A stretch of DNA of 64,000 bases from positions 186,001-250,000 of the forward strand of contig JAANDG010000054.1 of the NCBI GenBank assembly GCA_036852015.1, given 5' to 3'. Positions 35,618-46,997 of the stretch are shown here, piece after piece. The number at the start of each line of letters is the position of its first letter. The stretch's first letter is position 1. Under the pieces are notes generated by a model. It saw only the letters and a list, made by a program, of their open reading frames with translations, searched no databases and was not told where the DNA came from. A program made the position numbers and the translations under genes. The stretch is from Pelodera strongyloides. Lineage: Eukaryota > Nematoda > Chromadorea > Rhabditida > Rhabditidae.

Positions 35618-36894
35618 GGTCAAAAAATAACTGGCAACACATTTCAATTTGTTCGAGCAAATCACGATATGATAACACATCACAAGCATGTGAACCAGGA
35701 TGATTTATGTATATCAAAATCACAACATCAAGGAAGATATTTCTTTTCTCACCAGTACACGAGAGCATTCGAGAACCGAAGTTGCCCAACTATAAAATAG
35801 TGATTCGGCGAAAAGCAACCAAAGATTGAAATATTTTGAAATTTAAAAAATGTGATATTCGTCATCATGCCGTTACTCAATAAATTGTGTTGTTTGGAAA
35901 ACAAAGCAAGCACTTTAACAACGCAAGGAATAGTGTTGATATGTTTATGGGTATGAATCACAGATAAGGAACATTTTGTGACTTATCGTAACAATGTCTT
36001 GTTGAGTGCAGGTAAAGCGACGCCAAACATCCGCGAGGAGTCCGTCACGCAAAAAGGGTCCGGAAATCTGGAGCATCGGACATTATTTTCGGCCTATGGT
36101 GTGCGGCGTGCGCGTCATGTGTGCGCGAAGGTGTGCGATCCCATTCATATATCGTTTATTGAACATACATGAACATACACATGCTCAAATATAGGTGCGG
36201 CGCACCTTCTTGCATATGCCTACTGTGCTGACAAAGTGCGTCATATTTTGCGTCCTGTTCCGCCGTACAGTAGGTGCGCGGCACACCGAAAGTTAGTCAA
36301 AAGTGTTGGTCTGGACAACCAGAGAAAGAGATTGTCGAATTTGTTGTGAAAACACCATGGAATATTTCCTGTGGGAAATCTTACCGCTGTCTAATGTAGC
36401 CTCATAGAATTTCGGACTGCCGCGGTAATTTTTGTCTGATCCGGAGTTGCGGTTAGTACAATATTTGTCTCCAAATTTCGTAAAGAATAAATTTAGCATT
36501 GACTTCTTTGCTCCAAAAAACGCCCCTAAAAAGAAAAAAGAAAAAAAAACAGTATCTACTAAAGTCTAAAAATAGGAATCCCATTCTCTAAAAAGGCTGA
36601 ATTTTAGACTGATGTATGCGGGAAACTGTGTCGTAGCTCTCTTTGGTCATGTCACATTTTTACTGTAGCAAATTGTAACACATACTCCGGCACACCGACA
36701 CGCACAAAGACCGCCACACAACCTCGCGAATTTGAATACTGCTAAAAAAAACCACCGAAAATGACCGTTCGTGAACAATTTTGAGCTACGGCTATGCCGA
36801 GCTATAACGAGCGATTGTGAGACGTAACCTATAACGCTGAAGCTAACAACTAACAAAATGCTTGGGTAGTCGCGCTAAACGATTCATCTCTTGG

Positions 36895-36930
36895 GGGCAC
36901 CTTTACACGTGCGCACGTGTAAAGGTGCCC
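36895..36930. repeat. Perfect 36-bp palindrome
   Basis: GGGCACCTTTACACGTGC is followed at once by its exact reverse complement, with no spacer. The centre ACGTGCGCACGT is itself symmetric. There is no gene nearby; it may be a minimal foldback or a dyad binding site. Confidence 0.92.
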
Positions 36931-37180
36931 TTTTCATTGTTAGGGCGCCGCACTTCATTTGAACTTCTGATAAAGAAATACTACTAAAAGTACTACGAAA
37001 TTGGTTTTACAGTGACCTTCCGTATTTCTCCTGATAACGAGGTTGTGATACCTGTAGCTATGAAATATAATACTTTGCCCCATTCCTATAACAAAATATC
37101 AGCGAATTTGTACTTCTGTTTAGTTATGAACTACACATCGCAGCAACTCTGTCATAGTCATCGTCACGTTAAACCTTCTT

Positions 37181-38312
37181 ATTTTATAAAGGAGAAGAGT
37201 TTTATTGGTTGGATGTTCGCAACGAAGTTCCGACAAACAAATTAGGATATCAAAAGGCTATACAATGAGAGTCAAGGCGCAGTCTTGAGCAAGCGAAATC
37301 GAATGTTATTGCATGATTTTTTCAATATACCCTACAAACGTTTCACATAAGTGTGCTCATTGTTCCTGCATTTTGAACCTTGAAGTATTGGAAAGTCGCC
37401 TCAGGCGGCGACGGCCATCTGGTAGTAGAATGAACGAAGCCTTAACATGCTTGCATAGTAGAATATGCCATCTTACTTTTGCTTTAATTGTATTGACTGC
37501 TTATTCTTTAGTCAACTCTCGTGTAACACTCCTATGAACCCTCGTTCCCCCACACCATATTTGCTCATTTGTTATAAGTGTGCCCCTACATCTCCCCTTC
37601 GGCATACCGTAGTAGTTAGTGTAGCTTAAGTAGTGTGTCTCGAGTGTGTTTGCTCCTTTTGGGGATTGAGTATTTAAAGGGGAACGGATGTCAAAGGTTG
37701 TTTATAGAAGGAAGGGACTTGACTAGTATCACCAAAGATAAACAATCAGAAGGGAGATTAGGGGAGATGAGTAGAGGACACGAGTAGGTACATAGTGGGG
37801 ACATACCCCTGGGACAGGGAGAGAGAGGGAGAGGGGAGGGGGACGGAGAGAGAGAGAAGATAGTGGGAGCAAGGGGGAGGAAGGAGAGCGGGTAGTGAAA
37901 AGACAAGGGGGAATCATAGATACAATTGGAAGTAGAGAGAGAGAGTATAGCGAAGGAAGTTATAGAAAGAGCTGCAGCGACCTTAATTCAGATCATCAAT
38001 TAAAGTTGTCAACAGATTGCCAAATAAACGGATAAAAAATTCTGTTGCGAATTTATCTTTTACCAGATGGCTATCGCCGCCTGAAGTGACTACTCAAGCG
38101 ATCCCACGAAAATATCGTACTGTATGCTAATATGAAGAAATGACTGAAACGTATCTTCCAAGCGTCCAAGCTTATGTAATAAAATTCGATTGTGCTTAGT
38201 TTGAAGAGTTGCGAAAAGGGACTATTCGACTATTTATACCGAACGCCTGAAACGTAGAATTCCATTTCGTTCACACAAACAAAAAAGTAAACTCTTCTCC
38301 TTTATATAATAG
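37181..38312. mobile_element. 1.1-kb foldback made of two inverted CTCCTTTATATAATA elements
   Basis: The element at 37181-37425 (starting ATTTTATAAAGGAGAAGAG, ending near 'gccatctggta') is in inverse orientation to the one at 38062-38312 (starting TACCAGATGGCTATCGCCGC, ending CTCTTCTCCTTTATATAATA). Between them lie about 640 bp, including a GA-rich tract. A solo copy is in rpoa-1 intron 18. Either a composite foldback element or two independent insertions. Confidence 0.65.
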
Positions 38313-40919
38313 GATGTTCATTTTTCCTTAACAATCGATGTAAGGAATCATAAAGAGTGCGGAGATGACCCATCCTATTCATTTACATTTAACTATTTAC
38401 TGCTGCAAACTCCCTGCTAGAATCAAGGAATCTCAATTTCCGTATATAGATTTAGTGTCAGGTAGCGCTCGTTTAGTTTGATTTTATAGGCAGCGGGGTC
38501 AGAGAGACAACGGCTATTTTATGGTCAAGTTGAATGGAGATAAGCTATTAATTAGTAGTGCTCTTATCAGTAGAGCGGTAGTCGGCCAATCAAATAAAAC
38601 AAGATAGTCTCTGACTATTTGCATGGCTAACTAGCACAGTTCTACTTATTTATTGATTTGTTTGCGGCTTCTGTTTTTCGAATCAAAAGAAGGTGAGAAA
38701 TTCAATCCTTTTTGCGGTGTTGTTATAGAATTACGTAGATATTACATTTACTGGTAGAATATCGAAAGGTGGAGTGCGGCGTAACATCGACAAGTTCTCG
38801 TACGTCATACATATTACAAAAAGACATCACGGAACGTCCAGGCATCGGAATTTCTGTATTAGCATAAAAGTGTTCGGCTTGTTCCAAGATACAATAGACA
38901 CCGAATTCTTACAAACGAATATCAGGAATCAGGATAAGAACTTCGAATCCAATAAGAATACGGTAGTAGTGTTCCATATCGCATGAAAATCTGCACGTTC
39001 CATGCGTTCGTAGGATTGAGGTGATATCACTGATATATAGTACGCTTTTCCTCGGCATCTATGATAAGGAGACACATCTCTTTATCAGATAGGACGACCG
39101 CTGTGAAGTAAATCTTGTTACTGTTGACTTACCAAACTACATTGTTCGTAATTGTTGTTGTCCGCACCTAACTCGTGTCCTAACTACCGTAAGCTGATTA
39201 TTTGTTTGTGCGTGTGTGGCCAGTTCTTCGCGTCCGTCACGAGTATTTTCCCCTACAAACTCTGAGTCTCACTTCGAAATCAGGCAAATACACGCCCCGT
39301 GACGACCCACTCTTGGCTAGACTACTGTATTTAGACGATCATTGCTAATTACTGCAAGCAACATGCATTTTCCACTCCAGCAATCGATATCAATTTATAC
39401 ATTATCTTACTACTTGCTTTTTTCTTGTGTTAGAACCTTGAGCGAGCAAGGATGTATTCGTCTGACTTTGTAACCCTGAACTGAACTCCTTTTATGCATT
39501 TTACTCTGTTCGACTATGGATATTTCCGAGTATTAGTGCTCTATTCTTTTTACTCTTTTTCTGAAAAAATCGCAAAGCCGGTTACTCAAAAATAAACCAT
39601 TTTACAAATAACATAAGGCTCACGATCATACTCTACTTACTGTAAACGGTAGAAAATTAAATCTTTTGAAAATCGAGGCTTGCTTCATGCTGCGATTGAC
39701 TTAGTGACACAATCGACAGTGTGAACAGTGCCATAGTAATTAATATTCCGTCTTGCGGAATTCCCAATGTCAATTATTTTTTGATAAGTAACTTCAAAAT
39801 TAATCGTTTTCCGCAAAAAGGTCTTATATTCAGTGTAGACTAATGATTAACAGGAATCGGATGAGAATCTCAGTCTCCTGGTCCTGTGGCTCTCGATTTC
39901 TAGCATAGCAATTATTTTCAGAGAATATACCCTTTGTCTTTGCGTAACATTCTGACACACTGAATTAGCACCGCTATGATCCATTGACGTGTTTTATCGT
40001 CAACTTTTGTCAAACACGACGACGTGTTGCAACTTATTACAGAACATCATATCTTCTAATCTTTTATCTACATTCCCATACATTCTGAGCTGAAGATGTA
40101 GATGTTTGTCTTCTACCTCACATACTACTTGTACTATGTCAGATTATCTCTAAGTACTTAAGCAAATGAGAGGGTGCGTGCTTCAAAGGTACCTTTCCCG
40201 CAAGGGTCCTTTGGTCTGCAAGCATTATAAGGAGGTACAGGAGGCGGACCAATCCGAGTACCCGGCTGACCCAAAGAGGCGGGGCTTAAGACCCACCATG
40301 GCCAATAGTAAAGGACGACACTGTACCCTAACCACCACCCGTCTGTCTAGGAGCATACCATCTTGGGACACCCTACCATAATCCGCGTCACCATACCTGC
40401 AGTTTGAAACTAGTTTTTGTTTTTCAAAAGCAACACTCGTGTATATTGTTTCATCTTTTTTCTGCTTGATTTTTGCACAACTTTTCCCCAGAATATTCAA
40501 GTGCATATGAACTCTGATCTCCAGCACTTCCCCTTCTACTCTATCCCCCACTCCTGAGTCCCTTCGAAGATTTTCAATCGTCTTACCTGGTTAGTGTTAG
40601 ACTACGCAATGGTTTCTAATACTGTCAGGTAATGATGCTTGAAGATTAATATATTACAGCTTCCTCCTCTTTTTTCGTAAGCTGCGTAATTCGCAAATCA
40701 TAACGCATCAACTTACCAACATGTAATTATTTCCTCCTGGCCAGATACGGTAATTTCAAACCATTTTTCGTAGTTTCGGCCTTGATTGTTGCCTCAGCCG
40801 AGTAATGTCATTCCGGAATCATTCAACCTTTTTTGAGCTTGCTGCTTAATTCAGTATATTATCGCTGCCTCGCAATGCCCTTAACACACTCATAATCCTT
40901 ACACTGATCAAACTCGGCT

Positions 40920-41144
40920 GGTGCGCGGCGAAAAAAAAAGAGGATTCACCGCACTCTCGCCAGGACCGGGCGAGTGCACTGACTACCCATTCGCAAAATT
41001 AGGCGAAAGTGCCGCGCACTCTTCTTACTTGTTTCTGCATAGATGTTCACATTTTCGTCCGGACACTGGGCGTATCAGGCGATCTGGTGAAGTGCGCGGT
41101 GAAACCTGGCCTGGGCGAACCCTTTTTTTTCGCCACCGCGCACC
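40920..41144. mobile_element. 0.23-kb TIR element, ends GGTGCGCGG
   Basis: The left end GGTGCGCGGCGAAAAAAAAA is answered at the right by the inverse of GGTGCGCGGTGGCGAAAAAA. The interior is GC-rich compared with the surrounding AT-rich DNA. There is no coding potential. Only this copy is complete in the window; 'ggtgcgcgg' wording also occurs near 36.27 kb. Confidence 0.72.
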
Positions 41145-43934
41145 ATCGTGCTTGTAACCAGTAAGACATCGACATTACATTCGCATGCATAGATGTATGC
41201 AGCCAATAGCAAAAACTTTTAACATCATCGTCTAATCATGCCAAAATAAGCTTACATAGTGGTTTGAACGCAGGTATAGTTGACGGCGAAGAGCAAAACG
41301 CGTTCACAGGCATAACATGGTTGCGCATATACGCGAACTCGTAGTACACAGCAAGTGCATACCTTATTATACAAAGGTATTTGATAAACTGTGACAGTAT
41401 CGTTGTATGATTTCGGACACCCCGACGCCACGTACACATTTTGTTAGCGGAAATATTGCAATATGTTGTTATACACTATTTTTTTAGTAAAAATATGGAA
41501 GCGATCACCGAAAAATGCTCGCATGTTATAGCATACATAGGAAATGAGCGAAAACATTTGGGTATGGTTCACTGTTTTTTTTAAGTGGGCCTGCCCATTT
41601 GGTGACCAACTCGTCGAAGTTTCATCGAAAAACGTCATGACGTGGTCAAGAACCAGACGTTTTTTTCGGTAATAACCGTTTGGTGATGGGTCAACGACAG
41701 TTTCTCTGTGGTTTCGGCATTATGCACACAAACAACCACAAAAGGGACCACAAATACTGCAGAACCACCGCTGCAGATGCATCACTATCGACATGTACAA
41801 TACCGGGAAGAAAAAACGCACGAGAGAGATCAATAAGTACAATTACACGATTTTGAGACAAGCAAAAACACGGGTACACAAAGAAACAAGAAGGAAAACA
41901 GAACATATAGAGAGTAAGTTTAGCAGCTGCTTTCTTCGTTTCCAGGAGATGGAGTGGAGTTTCTTTGTTGCTAGGAGCTGGTTTCTTCGATTACCCATCA
42001 CGGTTTAGACGACAGGAGGCATCACGAAACTCGGAAGCCACAGATGAGAATCTGAAAATTAAAGCAATAACACGAGAAAATATTTTTTTTCGCAATTACA
42101 TGTCCATAACGTTTCCGAAGATCCACTCAACAAGTACAACTGTACAACGCTTCTTTAAAGCCAAAAAGATGGTTAAGAAAAAATGAAAGGATAAGCAGGA
42201 CGGTCAATTTTGTTACCCGTTCCCCTGAATGTAGGGAAGCTTGAATAAAAAGTGTTTAACTCTAAATGAAAACAAAAAAAAGAACGGATATCCGCACCTG
42301 CAGAAAACCTCACGAGACCACATTTCGAATCGTCGAGCCACGTCAATCCTGTGTCACATTATGCAACAGCTACAAGGCGACAAAACCAACAATCCAGAGA
42401 TAGGAGAACCGCGAACGCACGGCAGACAACACACCTGCAATTAGGAAATACGGGTAACGGTATGGCTTATTATACGGAAATGTGCTGCTAAGTCTTTATC
42501 ATCACATAGAACTTCTCCGAACACCCCAAAAAAGACATGTTAAATAAATGCGCAGCGCGATGAAGGGCGGCAATTGTTTGGTAGTGTTTTTGTATCCGAC
42601 TGCAATACACGCCTCATATACAGCAATTACGATAGCAAAGACTATGCCGATGCTGCATGGAGGTTACCTTATCCCATGACACATAGACAGGCAATAAACT
42701 TCTGTAAACCACATAATCTCCAACTTTCAACCACGTCCCTTTCGAACCACACCTTTTCTCTAAGCTGATAGAAAAGAGTAAGATTCAAAATTTTACAAGA
42801 GAAGTAGTGATTCGGAAATCAGAGGCATAAATGTACACTAATACCCCAGGTAAGGTCACGCAAAGAAATGGTGCAAAATTGCCTCTCGGAGTGTACCGGC
42901 CCGGTCACTTTTGGAAACCACCCCAATGCATGTCTTCATTAGAGCAGCATGCGCTGCTCTAGCGAAGGCATCCCACGACATAGGATTGAACTGCTCTCTC
43001 AGAGTATTGGGGGACCCCACATCACACCCACCGGCCCGACCAGTTCATATCCCAGTCGCCTGGATGACCATACCTACGGTATTAATGCACAGTTACACCC
43101 CTGATTTACGAAGAACTAGGCCTCAGGGAAAACTTAAAAGCCTACTTTCTACCAAAAGAGAGATAAGGAGAGCTTGGAAAGTCGCGTTGTTGAGTGCTGA
43201 AGTTTACGAGGTTTAAAGAAATAAACTGCCGGCCCTGTAGTCCAGAAACTCGGCAAGACTACAAACTGCACCAGCTGAGAGTGCTCTCAATAAGGAGTGT
43301 GCTCTCAATAAGGAATGCACGCGAATCTCCGTCTTACATGAATCGCGACCGCGCTGAACTAAGAAACCGCTGTGCGTACTAGTAAGCTAATCGTTCGCAT
43401 GCTAATCTTTCTGCGGACTTCCAGGACTATGCATATGTCACACAGCGCAAAAGACTCTTACTGTGATTACTTGAATCCGTCGACATTCGCACCAGTACTA
43501 CCCCTGTAAAAAAACAGACCTGACCGCCGCGACTCATTACCTATACAGTAAACAATATGCACGATGTTGCCCCTGAAGTCCAAGCAGACGGCCGAAGAAC
43601 ATACTCTGAAATACCAACGATCATAATAACGTACATTTTAAACAACAAGCGGTGGGAAACCAAACGGTTTGTGAAAGAAGGAAAGAAGTAGGAAACAAAT
43701 AGAGGCCTACTCTTCAAACATGTGAGAAAACAGCAAACATGACGGCAATAACCCCACGCAGAACGCTTTTTTGCACAATTCCCGGTCTTTTATACCCACT
43801 TCTAGGGTTCTAGAACCTTCTATCACTAATCGAATGCTGATTGGTTGTTAAATATCGATCGGTCGCTGATTGGTTGCCAAAAATCGATCGACCTCCCAAG
43901 TACAGGGGAATCCGAATTACATCGCCGCTATCCT

Positions 43935-44120
43935 AAGGAGAACCTCAGCAAGGTTGCTGCACCGGCTTGACCGAAAAATGGACCCAGCGCCGGTGCTGCA
44001 CAGGTGGCTGAGCAACCTCACACTTTCGTGGAAATTTTTCATTTCTCTCAAATACTGACAAGCGCGCGGGCGAGGCATTTCTTGACGCGGTTGCTGCACC
44101 TGGACCAGCAAGCATTCTTT
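43935..44120. repeat. GC-rich repeat with GGTTGCTGCACCGG motifs, left member
   Basis: AACCTCAGCAAGGTTGCTGC at about 43942 is matched in inverse at about 46545-46570, and 'gacgcggttgctgcacc' at 44083 recurs in the same sense at about 46405. It also folds on itself (the 'gccggtgctgcac...gctgagcaacctc' part). The two members could be ends of a 2.6-kb element spanning 43.9-46.6 kb, but no transposase was seen between them. Confidence 0.5.
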
Positions 44121-46398
44121 GACTACCGCAACGCAGTAGAAAAGCGAAGCGGTCTGGAGAATTTTTCGCAAAGTTTTGACCGACCGGCCTTTCTTGCTTT
44201 TACCTTTCGCTATGTTTTCCGGTCGATTTTGATTAAAGATATCGTTTCAAAAATGCGTCTGCTTTAAGGTGTGAGGAGATGCCGCTGGAGGAAAAGGAAC
44301 CATTTGGATTCGTTGATATTTACTGAGAAGGTGAGTAATGATTCTGATGATTGTAAATGAGGATGCGGATCAGTCAGATATATGACTACCTGGTTTTAAT
44401 TTTCAGGTCGATTTGGCGCGGACAGCGAGCAAAAACGCTAACGATTAGGAGGACAAGCCGCTCTAACTGTGAAGCTGCTCCTCCTACCTCCTGTGATTGT
44501 TTTGGAGAAATTTAACGTAACGATGGTAAGTTGGTTTACTGTTCCTCTATGAATACATGGGTGTGTTGTTTCTAGTATGTCCAGATAATAATTGTAAGGT
44601 GAAACCCTCTTGTGACTTGATATTTGCTAAACGCATTGCTTCTAGGATCTTCATTTTGTTGTTGAAATATCAGAGACAGCTTAAGAAGTGACTGAAGGCC
44701 GACAGAATGAAGCCTACACCAAACGAGAAAGAGATGCGGCCGGGAAAGAAGAGGAGAACTGAAAAGCAGTCGCATGGAAGGTTCGTGGCTAACGTTAAAG
44801 GGAATATGTACGCCCTTTTTGAAGTTAATCTGTGTTGATAGAATGTATGTTCCCCATTAAGGAAACAATAACAAAAGTTGTTCAAAGATCCCCAGTTAGC
44901 AGAAAATAAACCACAAAGTTCATCCTTTTCCATAGTAAACGCGTTACTTGAGACGATGCCATACATCGACGGGGTCAATGGAAATTTTTTCAAATATACA
45001 TACAGATATCGTGAAATTGCATTACTCAGAGACATATTTGCATGCAAATTCGAATATTCACATTTGCATATTCAGCCGCCTATTTAAAGTCACGTCTGGT
45101 GTGGAAACTCTAGTTTTGCGTGTGTTTTGCGCATTTTGAGTGCCTACATATTCGCTTTAAAGTTTTTTGCCTTTGATTATTTCGAGGTGTAAGACCCCGG
45201 CGTATTCACTGTTGCATTCTTTCTAATCAATCATTTGATAGTGCTTTAACAATACTTGGACTCTACTTGTTTACGTATTTTGCAAGAGTTGCTCAGCACT
45301 GACTTGGCCATGTCATGGCAGAGGCTTGAGTATAAATACTAGCAACGTAATGAACAGTTGCGGGAACCTTTCTATAACTTGTTTATAACTAATCGCATAG
45401 TGTTATTGATAGTTATCTGTATTCTAAGTAGTTTTAAATGTATTCAGAGTATTTTTTGATAAATATTTTCTATAATTATATTGTCTTTATGCATTAATAA
45501 CTAGCCACACGTAGCGGCCAGTGTAGGTTAGTTATAGAGGTTTGCAATCCGTCTTTTACATCGATTCGGTTCTGAATTATAAGTTGCCAGTGTGAGTGTA
45601 GTGGTTACTCTATATCGTATCTGTACATTAATACAGAGTGTTTTTTTTCAGCTCGTCATTGGATAGCATTTTTTGTGACTCTGGCGGCGCAATCAACTGG
45701 TGTTTTCTCTGAGGATGAGAAATTTCGAGTCTGTCGCACCTGGATCTTCTGTACATAATAATACTACGCAACAACTAGCCCACATACGTGAATTTATTCG
45801 TTCAATCCCATAAAGTGTGCTAATGTTCCTTGCTGTCATAGTTCATATACTGTGCTAATATGTTCTAAGCTTGATATTTGACATTTATTTTGTATTGATA
45901 ATTGACTAAGTTGCCTTGCCATATCAGCCTACTACATAGCGTGCTCTCCTAGACTATTTAACGTATTTTTTACATCGCACATTATTTGATTTGTTATTCC
46001 AAGTTCGTAATCCTTTGATTAACTTGTAGCTTTCGATGAGATATCGAAAGCTGCGTTATTAAAGTAGGTATGTAGTAAGCCGGTATGGCAAAGCAAACTT
46101 GAAGTTATAGGTTGTATTCCCGTCTAAATTCTGGTTATTGGTTATTCTTTATGAACGTTATTCTTAGTATTTTTATATTCTTATTTACTTCCGTAAAAAT
46201 AAAATTTTCTGTTATGTACGAAATAGTGCATAATATGTGATGGGTTAGACGCCGGAGGGAAAGAAAATAGTGCACAGGTTGCGAGGGATCAGACGTGAAA
46301 GAAAAGGAAATAGTGCACAAATTATGAGGGAGGAGGCGGAGAAATTCAAGGAAATAGTGTGTGACTGTAGTAGAGGGCAGAGAATTCAATGCTTTTGA

Positions 46399-46575
46399 AA
46401 ATTGACGCGGTTGCTGCACCAGTCCAATACACGGTCGCTGCACCGACCCTCTACAGGGGTGCGCCGCGGCAAAAACTGACTCGGTTGCTGCACCGACCCT
46501 AGCACCCGCGTATCACCGACACTGACGCCCTCGCTAGCAGCCGGTGCAGCACCCTTGCTGAGGTTGTCCTGAGTC
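46399..46575. repeat. GC-rich repeat with GGTTGCTGCACCG motifs, right member
   Basis: At least three units of 'cggTYGCTGCACCgacc' type occur here, ending in 'agcacccttgctgaggttgtcctgag', the inverse of the element at 43.94 kb. 'tatcaccgacactg' also occurs at 1.63 kb. It lies about 420 bp before the start codon of the TBL2-like gene. Confidence 0.5.
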
Positions 46576-46977
46576 CCGTCGTTTGAGCGGCGTACACTCG
46601 CGTTGTGAATATTTTTCTGGGAAAATTTTTCAGGAAACTCGTTGCGTGATTATTGGTTTATTTCGTGCACTTTTGTCTTTATTTATATATGAATACTTTA
46701 TTCAGACGATGTAAAACATAAGAACTGTGTGATGGGCAATGGTTCTTTGCCTCTCGTATAGCCACGCCCTGACCTGTAGATGTAGGCATTTTCGCTCCAA
46801 ATTCTTGTCATTTCTCTCGTTTGTTTTTGCTGTATTATAGGCTCGTGGTCTCGCAAGATGATATGGCCAATGCATTAGCAGAAAAACCATTATCGCTGCC
46901 GCTCCGTCTATATTGTCATGTAGTGTTCTTATTTTTCATCCGTTATTCTTTACCTCGGCTTATAGTTAATAAATTAT

Positions 46978-46997
46978 TCATATTTAGGGTGCTCAAT
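46978..46997 (+). promoter_or_regulatory. Probable trans-splice acceptor of the TBL2-like gene
   Basis: TTCATATTTAG ends at 46987, 10 nt before the ATG at 46998. This matches the arrangement at the other three genes. Confidence 0.55.

Larger units (their letters stand above)
26989..46987. other. 20-kb intergenic region between rpoa-1 and the TBL2-like gene
   Basis: I see no complete gene in these 20 kb. The region consists of AT-rich unique DNA, TIR elements, hairpins, a foldback, tRNA-like heads and GA/CT tracts, each listed separately. Isolated open stretches (31.6-32.3, 36.0, 40.2, 42.6, 44.3 kb) lack a joinable exon structure or recognised domain. Promoters of rpoa-1's neighbours cannot be placed from sequence alone. 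Confidence 0.6.

Noticed and set aside
40225..40551. 108-codon minus-strand ORF at 40.2-40.55 kb and 71-codon plus ORF over the same bases
   Set aside because: Open on both strands, no recognised domain and no exon signals; likely a GC-richer patch.
42574..42768. 64-codon ORF with a C-type-lectin-like look (MTHRQAINFCKPHNLQLS)
   Set aside because: Only one weak motif, no signal sequence, no flanking exons with the other lectin cysteines. Not enough to call a gene.
44275..44520. Two exon-like segments (to 44331 and from 44407) suggesting a small spliced gene before TBL2
   Set aside because: Stops occur immediately upstream and soon after the junction in every frame, so no protein longer than about 30 residues results. 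A non-coding transcript cannot be excluded.
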